Assembly (NCBI RefSeq): GCF_004214935.1
Contig: NZ_SFCC01000001.1
Span: forward strand, 124,001 to 188,000
DNA length: 64,000 nucleotides
DNA from: Amycolatopsis suaedae
GTDB taxonomy: Bacteria; Actinomycetota; Actinomycetes; Mycobacteriales; Pseudonocardiaceae
Direction: 5' to 3'
The translations under genes were made by a program, and so were the position numbers. Numbering within the stretch: the stretch's first letter is position 1; each line of letters starts with the position of its first letter. The notes beneath the pieces are model-generated. The model was not told the origin of the DNA and searched no databases. It was given only the letters and a program-made list of their open reading frames with translations. This document shows positions 1 through 8,645 of the stretch, piece after piece.

Positions 1-592
1 CCAGAGCGAACGGCGGAACGCCCTGGTCGGCGCGGCACTGGAGATCTGGCAGGAGCAGGGCTGGGCCGCGGTCACCATGCGGGGTGTGTGCGCCAGGGCC
101 GCCCTGACCGACCGGTACTTCTACGAGAGCTTCGCCAATCGCGACGAGCTGCTGGCCACCGTGTGGGACCAGCTGCGCGACGAGACACTGGCGATGGTCC
201 TGCGCACCGTCGCCGAGCGGGCCGACGAACCCGCGCTGGACCAGCTCCGCGCCGCGCTGCACGTCGTGGTGCACCACATCAACGCCGAACCCGCCCGTGC
301 GCAGATTCTGTTCGGCGATCACGCCGGCAGCGCGGTCCTCGAGCAGCGCCGCCGCCAGACGGTCCAGCAGGCCACCGACATCCTCATCGACCTCGCGCAC
401 CGGTTTCTCCGCGACGACACCGACGAGGCCACCTTCCGGATCTACGTCCTGCTCGGTATCGGCGGGTTCGTGGAGACCATGCTCGCCTGGCGGTCCGGCC
501 TGATCGACGCCGACGCCGACGCGCTTGTCGACCACCTGGCCGACATCGGCTCGACGCTGTCCACCCGCTTCCTGCGCCCCGAAGGACCGTGA
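1..592 (+). CDS. TetR-family transcriptional regulator, 5' end outside window
   Basis: The reading frame is open from base 2, so the start lies upstream and about 196 residues are visible. The first visible residues (NALVGAALEIWQEQGWAAVT, then RGVCARAALTDRYFYESFANRDELL) are the helix-turn-helix of a TetR repressor, including the typical YFYESFANRDEL recognition-helix region. The rest is an alpha-helical ligand and dimerisation domain of ordinary TetR length. An ATG at 77 is an internal methionine, not the start, because it would delete half of the DNA-binding domain. The target and ligand are not visible, and the next gene faces the opposite way. Confidence 0.85.
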   Translation, partial: QSERRNALVGAALEIWQEQGWAAVTMRGVCARAALTDRYFYESFANRDELLATVWDQLRDETLAMVLRTVAERADEPALDQLRAALHVVVHHINAEPARAQILFGDHAGSAVLEQRRRQTVQQATDILIDLAHRFLRDDTDEATFRIYVLLGIGGFVETMLAWRSGLIDADADALVDHLADIGSTLSTRFLRPEGP

Positions 593-634
593 CGCCCGCT
601 GCCCGGTGCGTCACGGTCGTCCGGAGGCGGCCAC

Positions 635-1000
635 TCAGGCGGGCTCCTCCTGGAGGGCCCGGACCTCGACCCTGCTGCGCAGCGCACGCGATGCCTGCTT
701 GGTCCACTCGATGGCGACGTCGTCGTTCTCGGCCTTGATGATCCAGAACCCGCCGAGGTACTCGTCGGCCTTGACGAACGGGCCGGGCGTGACCACCGGG
801 CTGTCCCCGGAGTAGTCCACGGTCTTCGCGGTCGACGGCGGCTGCAGGCCACCCGCCGTCACGAACGAGCCCGCCTCCATGAGCGCGGTGTTGAAGGCAC
901 CGACCTCGGCCATCACCTGCTGCAGCTCGGCGGGGTCCATGTTCTCCATCGTCGGCTCCTCGTTGGAGTCGTGGGGCAGGCTCAGGAAGTACTGCGGCAT
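635..1000 (-). CDS. YCII-related (DGPF-domain) protein
   Basis: A 121-residue protein beginning MPQYFLSLPHDSNEEP and ending ...SRVEVRALQEEPA, with the central KADEYLGGFWIIKAEN segment typical of YCII/DGPF proteins. These are small dimeric alpha/beta proteins, often found beside ECF sigma factors; their biochemical role is largely unknown. I chose the ATG at 1000 because GAGGAG lies about 8 bases upstream; the longer in-frame extension to 1057 lacks a ribosome site and would add a basic tail foreign to the family. It follows the LuxR-type regulator on the same strand, with a 21-bp dyad between them. Confidence 0.8.
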   Translation of the reverse strand: MPQYFLSLPHDSNEEPTMENMDPAELQQVMAEVGAFNTALMEAGSFVTAGGLQPPSTAKTVDYSGDSPVVTPGPFVKADEYLGGFWIIKAENDDVAIEWTKQASRALRSRVEVRALQEEPA

Positions 1001-1067
1001 TTCTCGTCTCCTCGTTCGTTCCCCGTTGTGGGATGAGGCAACGCTATGCCGGGGCACCCCGGCAGGG

Positions 1068-1088
1068 CATCGGTCATCGTGACCGATG
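1068..1088. promoter_or_regulatory. Dyad upstream of the YCII-like gene
   Basis: A perfect inverted repeat with 9-bp arms (CATCGGTCA / TGACCGATG) and a 3-bp centre. It lies upstream of a possible -10 (TAGCGT on the minus strand near 1040-1045) for the YCII-like gene and downstream of the large regulator's stop. It could be an operator or a weak hairpin; there is no T-tract. Binding by the adjacent regulator is only a guess. Confidence 0.45.
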
Positions 1089-1118
1089 TCCGGGGTCCCG
1101 ATGACTGACCTCGACGCC

Positions 1119-3830
1119 TCAGCCGAGGCCGGCCAGCCCGGCGCGACCGGTCACGCCGAGTTTCGGATAGGCCTTGTACAGGTGGTGGCCGACGGTCCGC
1201 GGGCTGAGGAAGAGCTGGGCGGCGATCTCCTTGTTGGTGTGCCCGGCCGCGGCCAGCCGCACGACCTGCAGTTCCTGCGGGGTCAGCAGGGTGAGCGGAC
1301 CGCTGTGCCGGGGCTCGTCACCCTGCTCGCCGAAGGCGGCCAGTTCACCGCGTGCCCGCTCGGCCCACAGCTGCGCGCCGAGCCGTTCGAAGGCCGAGAC
1401 CGCGGCCGCGAGATGGGCACGGGCCTCGGTACGGCGGCGCCTGCGGCGCAGCCACTCGCCGTAGACCAGGCCGGTACGGGCATGCTCGTAGGGGCCGCCG
1501 TACCGTTCGTGGAGCCGCAGTGCCTCGGCGTACAGGGCGTCGGCGTCGTCGTCGCCAGCCAGCAGGGCACGGCAGCGCAGGACGAGCCCGGTGGCGGCCG
1601 GACGGCCGGCGTGCTCGGCCCAGTGCCGCAGCACCGTCAGCGGTTCGCGGGCACGCTCCGGCTCGCCCGCGCGCACGGCGGCCTCCACCAGGTCGGGCAC
1701 CGCCCGCATCGGCACGTCGCGGCTGGCCGGTCCCTTCGCCACGGTCTCCAGCCGGTCGAGTGCCTCGGCGAACCGCCGGGCGGACAGGTCGAGCATGCCC
1801 AGACCCCAGGCACCGATCTCGGCGTTGACCAGGTGCCGGGCCCGGGCTCGCGGGAGCACCTCGTCGGCGAGAGCCAGGCAGCCCGCCTCGTCGCCCGACA
1901 CGGCGTGCAACCACACCTCCACCGACCGGTGGGCCAGGCGTTCGGTCGTGTTGCCGAGTTCGGTGCTCACCGCCGCACCCTCGGTCACGCACGCGCGGGC
2001 GTCCGCGAACTCGCCGCGCAACAGCCGCGCCACGGCGAGCACGTTGAGGGCGTAGGGGACCCAGCCCAGCGCGCCGGTGGCCCGCACGTCGGCGAGCAGT
2101 TCCTCGGTGCCGGTGACGACCAGGTCGTCGTCGGCGACCAGGAGCCCGCCGATCGCGGCGGTGATGCGGTGCATCCGGTCGTTGTCGCCGCCGGGGGCGG
2201 CGGTGTACAGCTCGCGCATCGGCCCGGCGGCCCGCTCCGGGCGTCCGGCGAAGAGCTCGGCCCACCCGAACAGGGCGGTGACGACCGGCGCCCAGTGCCG
2301 GGGCGGGGTGAAGCCACGCATCAGATCCGCGGCACGCCACAGCAGCTCGTGTGCCGCCCCGTGCCGGGCGGCGTGCACGGCCTCGAAGAACGTGAGCGCG
2401 GCGCGCTCGGGATCGCTGTCGCGCACCAGCTCGGCGGCTTCGATCGCCAGCTCGGCGTCCGCCCGTGGCGAGGTGCGTTCGTACTCCACGGCGCCGCGGG
2501 TGTAGATGGCGTCGGCCTGGACGCCGGGGTCGGTGGTGAGCGAGAGCGCCTCGGCCGCCAGCCGGGCGGCGCGGTCGGTCTTGCCCGCGTCGAACGCGGC
2601 CTGGCTCGCCCTGGCGATCCGCCGGGCCTTGCGTTCCCGGTCGGTGCTGAGCCGGCCGGCGCGGTCGTAGGCGGCGGATACCGCGTTCACGCCGCCGCGG
2701 TGCCAGGCCCGCTCCGCCGCCCGTTCGAGTTCGGCCGCCACCGCCTCGTCGGGAGCGGTGGTGGCGGCGGCGAGGTGCCACGCCCGGCGGTCCGCGTCGG
2801 CCTCGCCCAGTGCGTCGGCGTACGCGCGATGGACCTCGATCCGCAGGTGCAGCGGCGCGTCCTGGTAGGCGGCCGCCCGGACCAGCGGGTGGCGGAACGT
2901 GATCCGGCTGTCGGTGCGGAGCAGGCGGTGACGCTCGGCGGGTGCCAGGTCACCGGGCTGCCCGCCGAGGGCTTCGATCACCCGCAGGATCGTGGCGAGG
3001 GGAGCGGCCGTGTCGGCCGCCGCGACCAGCAGCGCGCGCTGGGCCGGCTCGGGTAGCCCGGCGATCTGGCGGCGGAACGCCTCCTGCACGCGGCGGGGCA
3101 CCGGCAGCGGCCCGACCTGATCGGCGGGGCCGGACTCGTCGCCGGACCGGGCCGAGCCGAGCTCGATGATCGCCAGCGGATTGCCGCCGGACTCGGCGAG
3201 CACCCGGGCCCGTACCGGTTCGATCAGGTCCGGTGCGTGGTCGTTCAGCAGCCGGGTGGCGTCGGGCGTGGCCAGCCCCGGCAGGTCGACGACCTCGACG
3301 CCGGCGATCTCGAACGGCGCGGGGGTCTCGCGGATGGCGAACAGCATCGCGATCGGGTCGGCCACGAAGCGGCGGGCCGCGAACAGCAGCGCGTCCACCG
3401 ACGCCTGGTCGAGCCACTGCAGGTCGTCGACCACACACAGCAGCGGGGCCTCGTCGGCGAGGTCGGCGAGCAGCGACAGGGTGCCCGCGGAGATCAGGAA
3501 CCGGTTGACCTCGTCCCCCTCGGCCAGGCCGAGGGCGCACCGCAGCGCGCCCGCCTGGGGAGCGGGCAGGGCGTCCAGCCGGTCCAGGTGTGGCAGCAGG
3601 AGCTGGTGCAGGCCGCCGTAGGCCAGCTCGGAGTCGGATTCGACCCCGGCCCCGCGGATCACCGTCACGCCACCGTCGGCCTCGGCGATCGACACCGCCT
3701 GCTCGAGCAGGGCTGATTTGCCGATGCCCGCCGCGCCGCGCAGCGCCAGCGCGCCACTGCGGCCGTCGCGAGCGTCTGTCAGCAGGCGCCGGATCCGCGC
3801 CAGCTCGGAGTCCCTTCCCACCAGCGGCAT
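1119..3830 (-). CDS. LuxR-family ATP-binding regulator (LAL/MalT type)
   Basis: A 903-residue large ATP-binding LuxR regulator. The N-terminus MPLVGRDSEL leads to a Walker A motif at about residues 32-39 (GAAGIGKS), and the Walker B-like strand LLCVVDDLQWLD follows. The long middle is helical TPR-like repeats. The last about 60 residues are a LuxR helix-turn-helix (LTPQELQVVRLAAAGHTNKE...LFLSPRTVGHHLYKAYPKLG). Full family length, so it looks intact. Such proteins activate catabolic or secondary-metabolite genes when a ligand binds. A -10-like TAGGGT on the minus strand at 3836-3841 sits close to the ATG, suggesting a leaderless transcript. Confidence 0.92.
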   Translation of the reverse strand: MPLVGRDSELARIRRLLTDARDGRSGALALRGAAGIGKSALLEQAVSIAEADGGVTVIRGAGVESDSELAYGGLHQLLLPHLDRLDALPAPQAGALRCALGLAEGDEVNRFLISAGTLSLLADLADEAPLLCVVDDLQWLDQASVDALLFAARRFVADPIAMLFAIRETPAPFEIAGVEVVDLPGLATPDATRLLNDHAPDLIEPVRARVLAESGGNPLAIIELGSARSGDESGPADQVGPLPVPRRVQEAFRRQIAGLPEPAQRALLVAAADTAAPLATILRVIEALGGQPGDLAPAERHRLLRTDSRITFRHPLVRAAAYQDAPLHLRIEVHRAYADALGEADADRRAWHLAAATTAPDEAVAAELERAAERAWHRGGVNAVSAAYDRAGRLSTDRERKARRIARASQAAFDAGKTDRAARLAAEALSLTTDPGVQADAIYTRGAVEYERTSPRADAELAIEAAELVRDSDPERAALTFFEAVHAARHGAAHELLWRAADLMRGFTPPRHWAPVVTALFGWAELFAGRPERAAGPMRELYTAAPGGDNDRMHRITAAIGGLLVADDDLVVTGTEELLADVRATGALGWVPYALNVLAVARLLRGEFADARACVTEGAAVSTELGNTTERLAHRSVEVWLHAVSGDEAGCLALADEVLPRARARHLVNAEIGAWGLGMLDLSARRFAEALDRLETVAKGPASRDVPMRAVPDLVEAAVRAGEPERAREPLTVLRHWAEHAGRPAATGLVLRCRALLAGDDDADALYAEALRLHERYGGPYEHARTGLVYGEWLRRRRRRTEARAHLAAAVSAFERLGAQLWAERARGELAAFGEQGDEPRHSGPLTLLTPQELQVVRLAAAGHTNKEIAAQLFLSPRTVGHHLYKAYPKLGVTGRAGLAGLG

Positions 3831-3838
3831 GCGGTCAC

Positions 3839-3860
3839 CCTAGTGTCCTGCACCGGAAGT
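3839..3860. repeat. Solo copy of a MITE-like terminal sequence
   Basis: CTAGTGTCCTGCACCGGAAG here matches the end of the 166-bp palindromic element at 53163-53328 (TAGTGTCC, one variable base, GCACCGGA). No inverted partner was seen nearby, so it is a solo end or an independent site. It lies in the 47-bp gap between two divergent genes and overlaps the likely promoter of the large regulator. Confidence 0.5.
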
Positions 3861-3877
3861 CGCGTAGGTTACGGCGC

Positions 3878-5671
3878 ATGTCAGCGCGTGCACGTCGAGG
3901 CGCCGTGATCGCCTTGACCACCCTCACCTCACTGGCCCTCGTCGCGCCCGCGACCGCCGCGGCACCGCCGGGGAAGGTCCCGGTCGCCTCCGGCTACCTC
4001 GGCGCGGTCTCCAGCATCGACGCCGACGCCACCGCGGCCGGCATCGAGGTGCTGCGCCACGGCGGCAACGCCGTCGACGCGGCGGTGGCAACGGCGGCCG
4101 CGCTCGGCGTCACCGATCCGTTCTCCGCCGGGGTCGGCGGCGGCGGGTTCGTGGTGTTCTACGAGGCCCGCACCGGCAAGGTGCACACCCTCGACGGCAG
4201 GGAGACCGCGCCGGCCGCCGCCGACGAGAACCTGTTCGTCGAGAACGGCAAGCCCATCCCGTTCGCCGAGGCGGTCACCAGCGGGCTGTCGGTGGGCACC
4301 CCGTCCACCCCGGCCACCTGGCGCGACGCGCTGCGGCGGTGGGGCACCCGGCCGCTGTCGGACATGCTGCGGCCCGCCGAGCGGATCGCCCGCGGCGGGT
4401 TCGTGGTCGACAAGACCTTCCACGACCAGATCGCGGGCAACGCCACCCGCTTCGCCGCGTTCCCCGCCACCCGCGAGCTGTACCTGCCCGGCGGCGCGCC
4501 GCCCGCCGTCGGCAGCCGGTTCCGCAACCCCGACCTCGCCGACACCTACCGCGAACTCGGCGCCACCGGCACCGGCGCGCTCTACCACGGCCGCATCGGC
4601 GCCGACGTCGTGCGCACCGTGCGGCAGCCGCCGGTGGACCCCGCCGCCGGGCTGACCGTGCGCCCCGGCCGGCTCGCCGCCGAGGACCTGCGGGCCTACC
4701 GCACGGTCGAACGCGAACCCACCCACACCCGCTACCGCGGGCTCGACGTCTACGGCATGCCCGCGCCCTCGTCCGGCGGCCTGACGGTGGGCGAGGCACT
4801 GAACATCCTCGAATCGGCCGATCTCGGCACGCTCGGCAATACCGAGTACCTGCACCGGTTCCTGGAGTCGACCCGGCTGGCCTTCGCCGACCGCAACCGC
4901 TGGATCGGCGACCCGGCGTTCGTCGACGTCCCCGCGCGCGAGCTGATCAGCCAGGAGTTCGCCGACAGCAGGGCGTGCCTGATCAACCCGGCGCAGGCGC
5001 TGGTCAGCCCCGTCGCACCCGGCGACCCGCGTAACCCCGCGCCGTGCGCCGCGGGCGGCACCCCGGCGCCGACGCCGTACGAGGGCGAGCACACCACCCA
5101 TCTGACCACCGCCGACCGCTGGGGCAACGTCGTCGCCTACACGCTCACCATCGAGCAGGAGGGCGGCAGCGGGATGGTCGTTCCCGGCCGCGGGTTCCTG
5201 CTCAACAACGAGCTGACCGACTTCTCGTTCACGCCCGTCACCCCCGGCGTCCCCGACCCGAACCTGCCCGGCGCGGGCAAGCGGCCGCGCTCGTCGATGG
5301 CGCCGACCATCGTGCTGCGGCACGGCAAACCGCTGGTGGCCGTCGGCTCGCCGGGCGGCGCGTCGATCATCACCACCGTGCTGCAGGTGCTGACCGGCAG
5401 GCTGGACCGCGGCCTGCCGCTGGTCGACGCCATCGCCGCGCCGCGGGCCTCGCAACGCAACTCCGACGCCGCCCAGGTCGAGCAGGCGTTCCTGGACCAG
5501 CCGGAGACCGCGGCACTGCGGGCGCTGGGCCAGGAGTTCGCCGAGCGGCCGAGCGAGATCGGCGCCGTCACCGGCGTCGAACGGCTGCCCGACGGACGCT
5601 GGCGCGCCGCGGCCGAACCGGTCCGGCGCGGTGGCGGTGCGGCCGCCGTCGTCCTCCCGCACGGCCGGTAA
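3878..5671 (+). CDS. ggt: Secreted gamma-glutamyltransferase
   Basis: A 597-residue gamma-glutamyltranspeptidase that hydrolyses or transfers the gamma-glutamyl group of glutathione and related compounds. An N-terminal signal peptide (RRGAVIALTTLTSLALVAPATAAA) directs export. The precursor should cleave itself before Thr406 in EGEHTTHLTTADRWGN, whose first Thr of TTH matches the catalytic nucleophile of the family. FLLNNELTDFSF and VGSPGGASIITTVLQ are the conserved small-subunit motifs. The ATG at 3878 starts just before the signal peptide; TAGGTT at 3865-3870 is 7 bases upstream, giving a leaderless promoter. Divergent from the LuxR-type regulator. Confidence 0.93.
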   Translation: MSARARRGAVIALTTLTSLALVAPATAAAPPGKVPVASGYLGAVSSIDADATAAGIEVLRHGGNAVDAAVATAAALGVTDPFSAGVGGGGFVVFYEARTGKVHTLDGRETAPAAADENLFVENGKPIPFAEAVTSGLSVGTPSTPATWRDALRRWGTRPLSDMLRPAERIARGGFVVDKTFHDQIAGNATRFAAFPATRELYLPGGAPPAVGSRFRNPDLADTYRELGATGTGALYHGRIGADVVRTVRQPPVDPAAGLTVRPGRLAAEDLRAYRTVEREPTHTRYRGLDVYGMPAPSSGGLTVGEALNILESADLGTLGNTEYLHRFLESTRLAFADRNRWIGDPAFVDVPARELISQEFADSRACLINPAQALVSPVAPGDPRNPAPCAAGGTPAPTPYEGEHTTHLTTADRWGNVVAYTLTIEQEGGSGMVVPGRGFLLNNELTDFSFTPVTPGVPDPNLPGAGKRPRSSMAPTIVLRHGKPLVAVGSPGGASIITTVLQVLTGRLDRGLPLVDAIAAPRASQRNSDAAQVEQAFLDQPETAALRALGQEFAERPSEIGAVTGVERLPDGRWRAAAEPVRRGGGAAAVVLPHGR

Positions 5672-5681
5672 GCACGGTCCG

Positions 5682-5730
5682 TAGACTGGCCCGGATGATC
5701 GCCTTCGAATCCTCCGGCACGGTGCGCTGA
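5682..5730 (+). promoter_or_regulatory. Leaderless promoter with 11-codon upstream ORF before fmt
   Basis: TAGACT at 5682-5687 is an actinobacterial -10 box placed exactly 7 bases before an ATG at 5695. That ATG opens an 11-codon reading frame ([11 protein letters not shown]) whose TGA at 5728-5730 shares its final A with the fmt ATG at 5730. fmt has no good Shine-Dalgarno sequence, so its translation is probably coupled to the mini-ORF. No clear -35 box is visible. Confidence 0.55.
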
Positions 5731-6656
5731 TGCGGCTGGTCTTCGCCGGCACGCCCGAACCGGCGGTGCCGGCGCTGCGGGCACTGCTGGAGTCTCCCCG
5801 GCACGAGGTGGTGGCCGTCGTCACCCGTCCCGACGCGCGGTCGGGGCGCGGCCGCCAGGTCAGCCGGTCCCCGGTGGGAGCACTGGCCGACGAGCACGGC
5901 ATCGAGGTGCTGACGCCCGCCCGGGCCGGCGACGAGGACTTCCTGGCGCGGCTGCGGGAGCTGGCCCCGGACGCCTGCCCGGTGGTCGCCTACGGCGCGC
6001 TGCTGCCGCAGGCCGCGCTGGACATCCCCCGCCACGGCTGGGTCAACCTGCACTTCTCGCTGCTGCCGGCGTGGCGTGGCGCGGCGCCGGTGCAGGCCGC
6101 CGTGCGGGCGGGCGACGAGATCACCGGGGCGTCGACGTTCCGCATCGTCAAGGAACTCGACGCCGGACCGGTGTTCGGGGTGGTCACCGAGACCGTCCGT
6201 CCCGGCGACACCTCGGGCGCGCTGCTGGAGCGGCTGGCCGGATCCGGCGCGCGGCTGCTGCTGTCCACGATGGACGGAATCGAGGACGGCACCGTCCGCG
6301 CGGTCGAGCAACCGGCCGACGGGGTGAGCTACGCGCCCAAGGTCACCGTGGACGATGCGCGGGTCGACTTCGCGACGCCGGCCAGCGCCGTCGACCGGCA
6401 CATCCGGGCGGTCACCCCGGAGCCCGGCGCGTGGACGCTGCTGCGTGGCGAGCGGTTCAAACTCGGCCCGGTGTCCACTGTGGACGAACCGGCGCTGGAG
6501 CCGGGTGAGCTGCTCGTCGAGCGCAAGCGTGTCCTGGTCGGCACCGCCACCACCCCGGTGGCACTGGGCGAGGTGCAGGCGCAGGGCAAGAAACGGATGG
6601 CGGCGGCCGACTGGGCGCGCGGCACCAGGATCGAGCAGGGAGAGCGCCTCGGATGA
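5730..6656 (+). CDS. fmt: Methionyl-tRNA formyltransferase
   Basis: A 308-residue enzyme that transfers a formyl group from 10-formyltetrahydrofolate to initiator Met-t[19 protein letters not shown] is the classical N-terminus. The catalytic/folate region is visible as [18 protein letters not shown], followed by [17 protein letters not shown]. The C-terminal OB-fold-like domain that holds tRNA starts near residue 205. Length is normal. The stop overlaps the next start by 4 bp (ATGA), so fmt and rsmB are translationally coupled, the same pair as in M. tuberculosis. Confidence 0.97.
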   Translation: MRLVFAGTPEPAVPALRALLESPRHEVVAVVTRPDARSGRGRQVSRSPVGALADEHGIEVLTPARAGDEDFLARLRELAPDACPVVAYGALLPQAALDIPRHGWVNLHFSLLPAWRGAAPVQAAVRAGDEITGASTFRIVKELDAGPVFGVVTETVRPGDTSGALLERLAGSGARLLLSTMDGIEDGTVRAVEQPADGVSYAPKVTVDDARVDFATPASAVDRHIRAVTPEPGAWTLLRGERFKLGPVSTVDEPALEPGELLVERKRVLVGTATTPVALGEVQAQGKKRMAAADWARGTRIEQGERLG

Positions 6657-8077
6657 ACGAGCACAGGCGAGGCCGGCCCGCCCGGCCGCAACGGGGACGG
6701 CCGGCGCCACGCAAGAGCGGCCCGCGCAGGCCGCCGCACGAGGACCCGGCCCGCCGGGTCGCACTGGACGTGCTGCGGGCCGTCCGGGAACGCGACGCCT
6801 ACGCCAACCTGGAACTGTCCCAGCAGTTGCGGGCCAGGCGGATCAGCGGCAGGGACGCGGGGCTGGCCACCGAGCTGACCTACGGCGCCGCCCGCGCGCA
6901 GGGCCTGCTCGATGCCGTGATCGACGCGTGTGTCGACCGGCCACTGTCCCAAGTGGACGGTGTGGTGCTGGACTGCCTGCGGCTGGGGGCCTACCAGCTG
7001 CTGCGTACCCGCATCCCCGAGCACGCCTCGGTCACCGCCACTGTCGACCTGGCCAGGGCCGACGCCGGTTCGCACACCGCCGGGTTCGTCAACGCCGTGC
7101 TGCGCAAGGTGTCGGAGAAGGACGAGGCCGCGTGGCTGGACGAGCTGGCGCCGTCCGCGGGCACCGACGCCATCGGCAACCTCGCGCTGCGCACCGCGCA
7201 CCCGCGCTGGATCGCCAGGGCGTTCGCCGAGTCGCTGGGGGACAAGGGACCGGAGCTGGAGGCGGCGCTGATCGCCGACGACACCCGTCCCGACGTCCAC
7301 CTGGTGGCCCGGCCCGGTGAGATCAGCGCCGACGAGCTGGCCGCCGTCACCGGTGGCGAGGTGGCGCCGTACTCGCCCTACGGCGTGCGGCTGCCCGCCG
7401 GCACCGGCGATCCCGGCGAACTGGAGCCGGTCCGCGAGCGGATGGCGTCGGTGCAGGACGAGGGCAGCCAGCTGTGCGCGGTGGCGGCCACCCGCGTGCC
7501 GCTGGAGGGCACCGACGAACGCTGGCTGGACCTGTGTGCCGGACCCGGCGGCAAGGCCACGCTGCTCGGCGCGCTGGCGGCCGTGTCGGGTGCGACCGTC
7601 GACGCCGTGGAGAAGGCCCCGCACCGGGCGCGGCTGGTGGAGAAGGCGACCGACGGGCTGCCGGTGACCGTGCACGTCGCCGACGGCAGGGACTCCGGCC
7701 TGCGGCCCGGCTACGACCGGGTGCTGGTCGACGCGCCGTGTACCGGCCTCGGCTCGCTGCGCCGCAGGCCGGAGGCCCGCTGGCGCCGTCAGCCCTCCGA
7801 CGTTCCGGAGCTGGTCAAGCTGCAGGACGAGCTGCTGGCCGCCGCGCTGGACCTGGTGCGGCCCGGCGGTGTGGTCACCTACGTGGTGTGCTCGCCGCAC
7901 CTGGCCGAGACCGAGGGCGTCGTCGCCGACGTCGTCCGCAAGGCCAAGGCGCAGACCCTGGACGCGCGGGAGTTCTTCGACGGCGTGCCGCAGCTCGGCG
8001 ACGGGCCGTACGTGCAGCTGTGGCCGCACCGGCACGGCACCGACGCGATGTTCTGCGCCGTGCTGCGCCGGACGTGA
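6653..8077 (+). CDS. rsmB: 16S rRNA cytosine-C5 methyltransferase (RsmB/Sun family)
   Basis: A 474-residue protein with an N-terminal NusB-like RNA-binding domain (about residues 25-165) and a C-terminal SAM-dependent methyltransferase domain. The SAM loop is [14 protein letters not shown]. The two catalytic cysteines of the family are seen in [20 protein letters not shown] and VTYVVCSPH. It should methylate C967 (E. coli numbering) of 16S rRNA. The first about 25 residues are an Arg/Pro-rich basic extension. It overlaps fmt by 4 bp and the next gene by 4 bp (GTGA), so the three form one transcription unit. Confidence 0.93.
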   Translation: MNEHRRGRPARPQRGRPAPRKSGPRRPPHEDPARRVALDVLRAVRERDAYANLELSQQLRARRISGRDAGLATELTYGAARAQGLLDAVIDACVDRPLSQVDGVVLDCLRLGAYQLLRTRIPEHASVTATVDLARADAGSHTAGFVNAVLRKVSEKDEAAWLDELAPSAGTDAIGNLALRTAHPRWIARAFAESLGDKGPELEAALIADDTRPDVHLVARPGEISADELAAVTGGEVAPYSPYGVRLPAGTGDPGELEPVRERMASVQDEGSQLCAVAATRVPLEGTDERWLDLCAGPGGKATLLGALAAVSGATVDAVEKAPHRARLVEKATDGLPVTVHVADGRDSGLRPGYDRVLVDAPCTGLGSLRRRPEARWRRQPSDVPELVKLQDELLAAALDLVRPGGVVTYVVCSPHLAETEGVVADVVRKAKAQTLDAREFFDGVPQLGDGPYVQLWPHRHGTDAMFCAVLRRT

Positions 8078-8571
8078 CGCGCGTCCTCGGCCTGGTCGTC
8101 AGCTCCTGCGGCGGGATCGACACCCGGCTGGTCCCCGAGCTGGCCGCGCCCGCGGCCGAGCGGGGCTGGCGGCTGGCGATCACGCTCACCCCGAACGCGG
8201 CCCGCTGGCTGGACGCGGCGGGCGAGCTGGACCGGCTGTGCTCGCTCACCGACCTGCCGGTGCGCTGGGAGTCGCGCCTGCCCGGGCAGCCCCGGCCGCA
8301 CCCGGACCCGGCGACGTTCCTGTTCGCCCCGGCGTCGGCGAACTCGGTGGCCAAGCTCGCCCTGGGCATCGCCGACAACCAGGCGCTCACCGTGCTCGGT
8401 GACGTGGTGGGCGCGCCGGACGTGCGCATGGTCGTCGGCTACCAGGTGCAGCCCGCGCGGTTCCGGCATCCCGCCTGGCGCGGGCACCTGGACGCGCTGG
8501 CGAGCGCGGGCATCCGCGCCAAGCCGATGCCCGGCACCTGGGCCGACCTGCTCCCGCTGCTCGACGCTTGA
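8074..8571 (+). CDS. Flavoprotein-domain (HFCD-type) protein
   Basis: A 165-residue protein translated from a GTG at 8074 that overlaps the rsmB stop. It begins [22 protein letters not shown] and carries LFAPASANSVAKLALGIADN, the phosphate-binding 'PASANT.AK.A.GIADN' signature of the flavoprotein superfamily (PanC/CoaC, EpiD, UbiX-like). FMN binding is therefore likely; whether it is a decarboxylase or a prenyl-FMN-type enzyme cannot be told from the sequence. A stand-alone CoaC is unlikely because no CoaB domain is attached. Its stop overlaps the -35 region of the next promoter. Confidence 0.75.
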   Translation: MTRVLGLVVSSCGGIDTRLVPELAAPAAERGWRLAITLTPNAARWLDAAGELDRLCSLTDLPVRWESRLPGQPRPHPDPATFLFAPASANSVAKLALGIADNQALTVLGDVVGAPDVRMVVGYQVQPARFRHPAWRGHLDALASAGIRAKPMPGTWADLLPLLDA

Positions 8572-8598
8572 CCTTCACTTTGGTTGAGGTTTTAGCGT
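8568..8598 (+). promoter_or_regulatory. MerR-type promoter with 19-bp spacer and dyad
   Basis: TTGACC at 8568-8573 and TAGCGT at 8593-8598 are separated by 19 bp, the elongated spacer that MerR-family activators require. An imperfect inverted repeat fills the spacer (8571-8590: ACCTTCAC, TTTG, GTTGAGGT; 6 of 8 arm positions match). This resembles SoxR/MerR operators. No merR gene lies nearby in the window, so the regulator would act in trans. Confidence 0.6.
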
Positions 8599-8645
8599 CT
8601 GCGGGGTGAGGCCGGGAACCGGCCCTGAGCCACGGGAGACACCAC

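Noticed and set aside
1086..3056. Long open frame (656 codons) on the plus strand opposite the LuxR-type regulator, and many similar antisense frames elsewhere
   Set aside because: They mirror real genes in GC-rich DNA, have Gly/Arg/His-rich compositions without domains, and lack ribosome sites.
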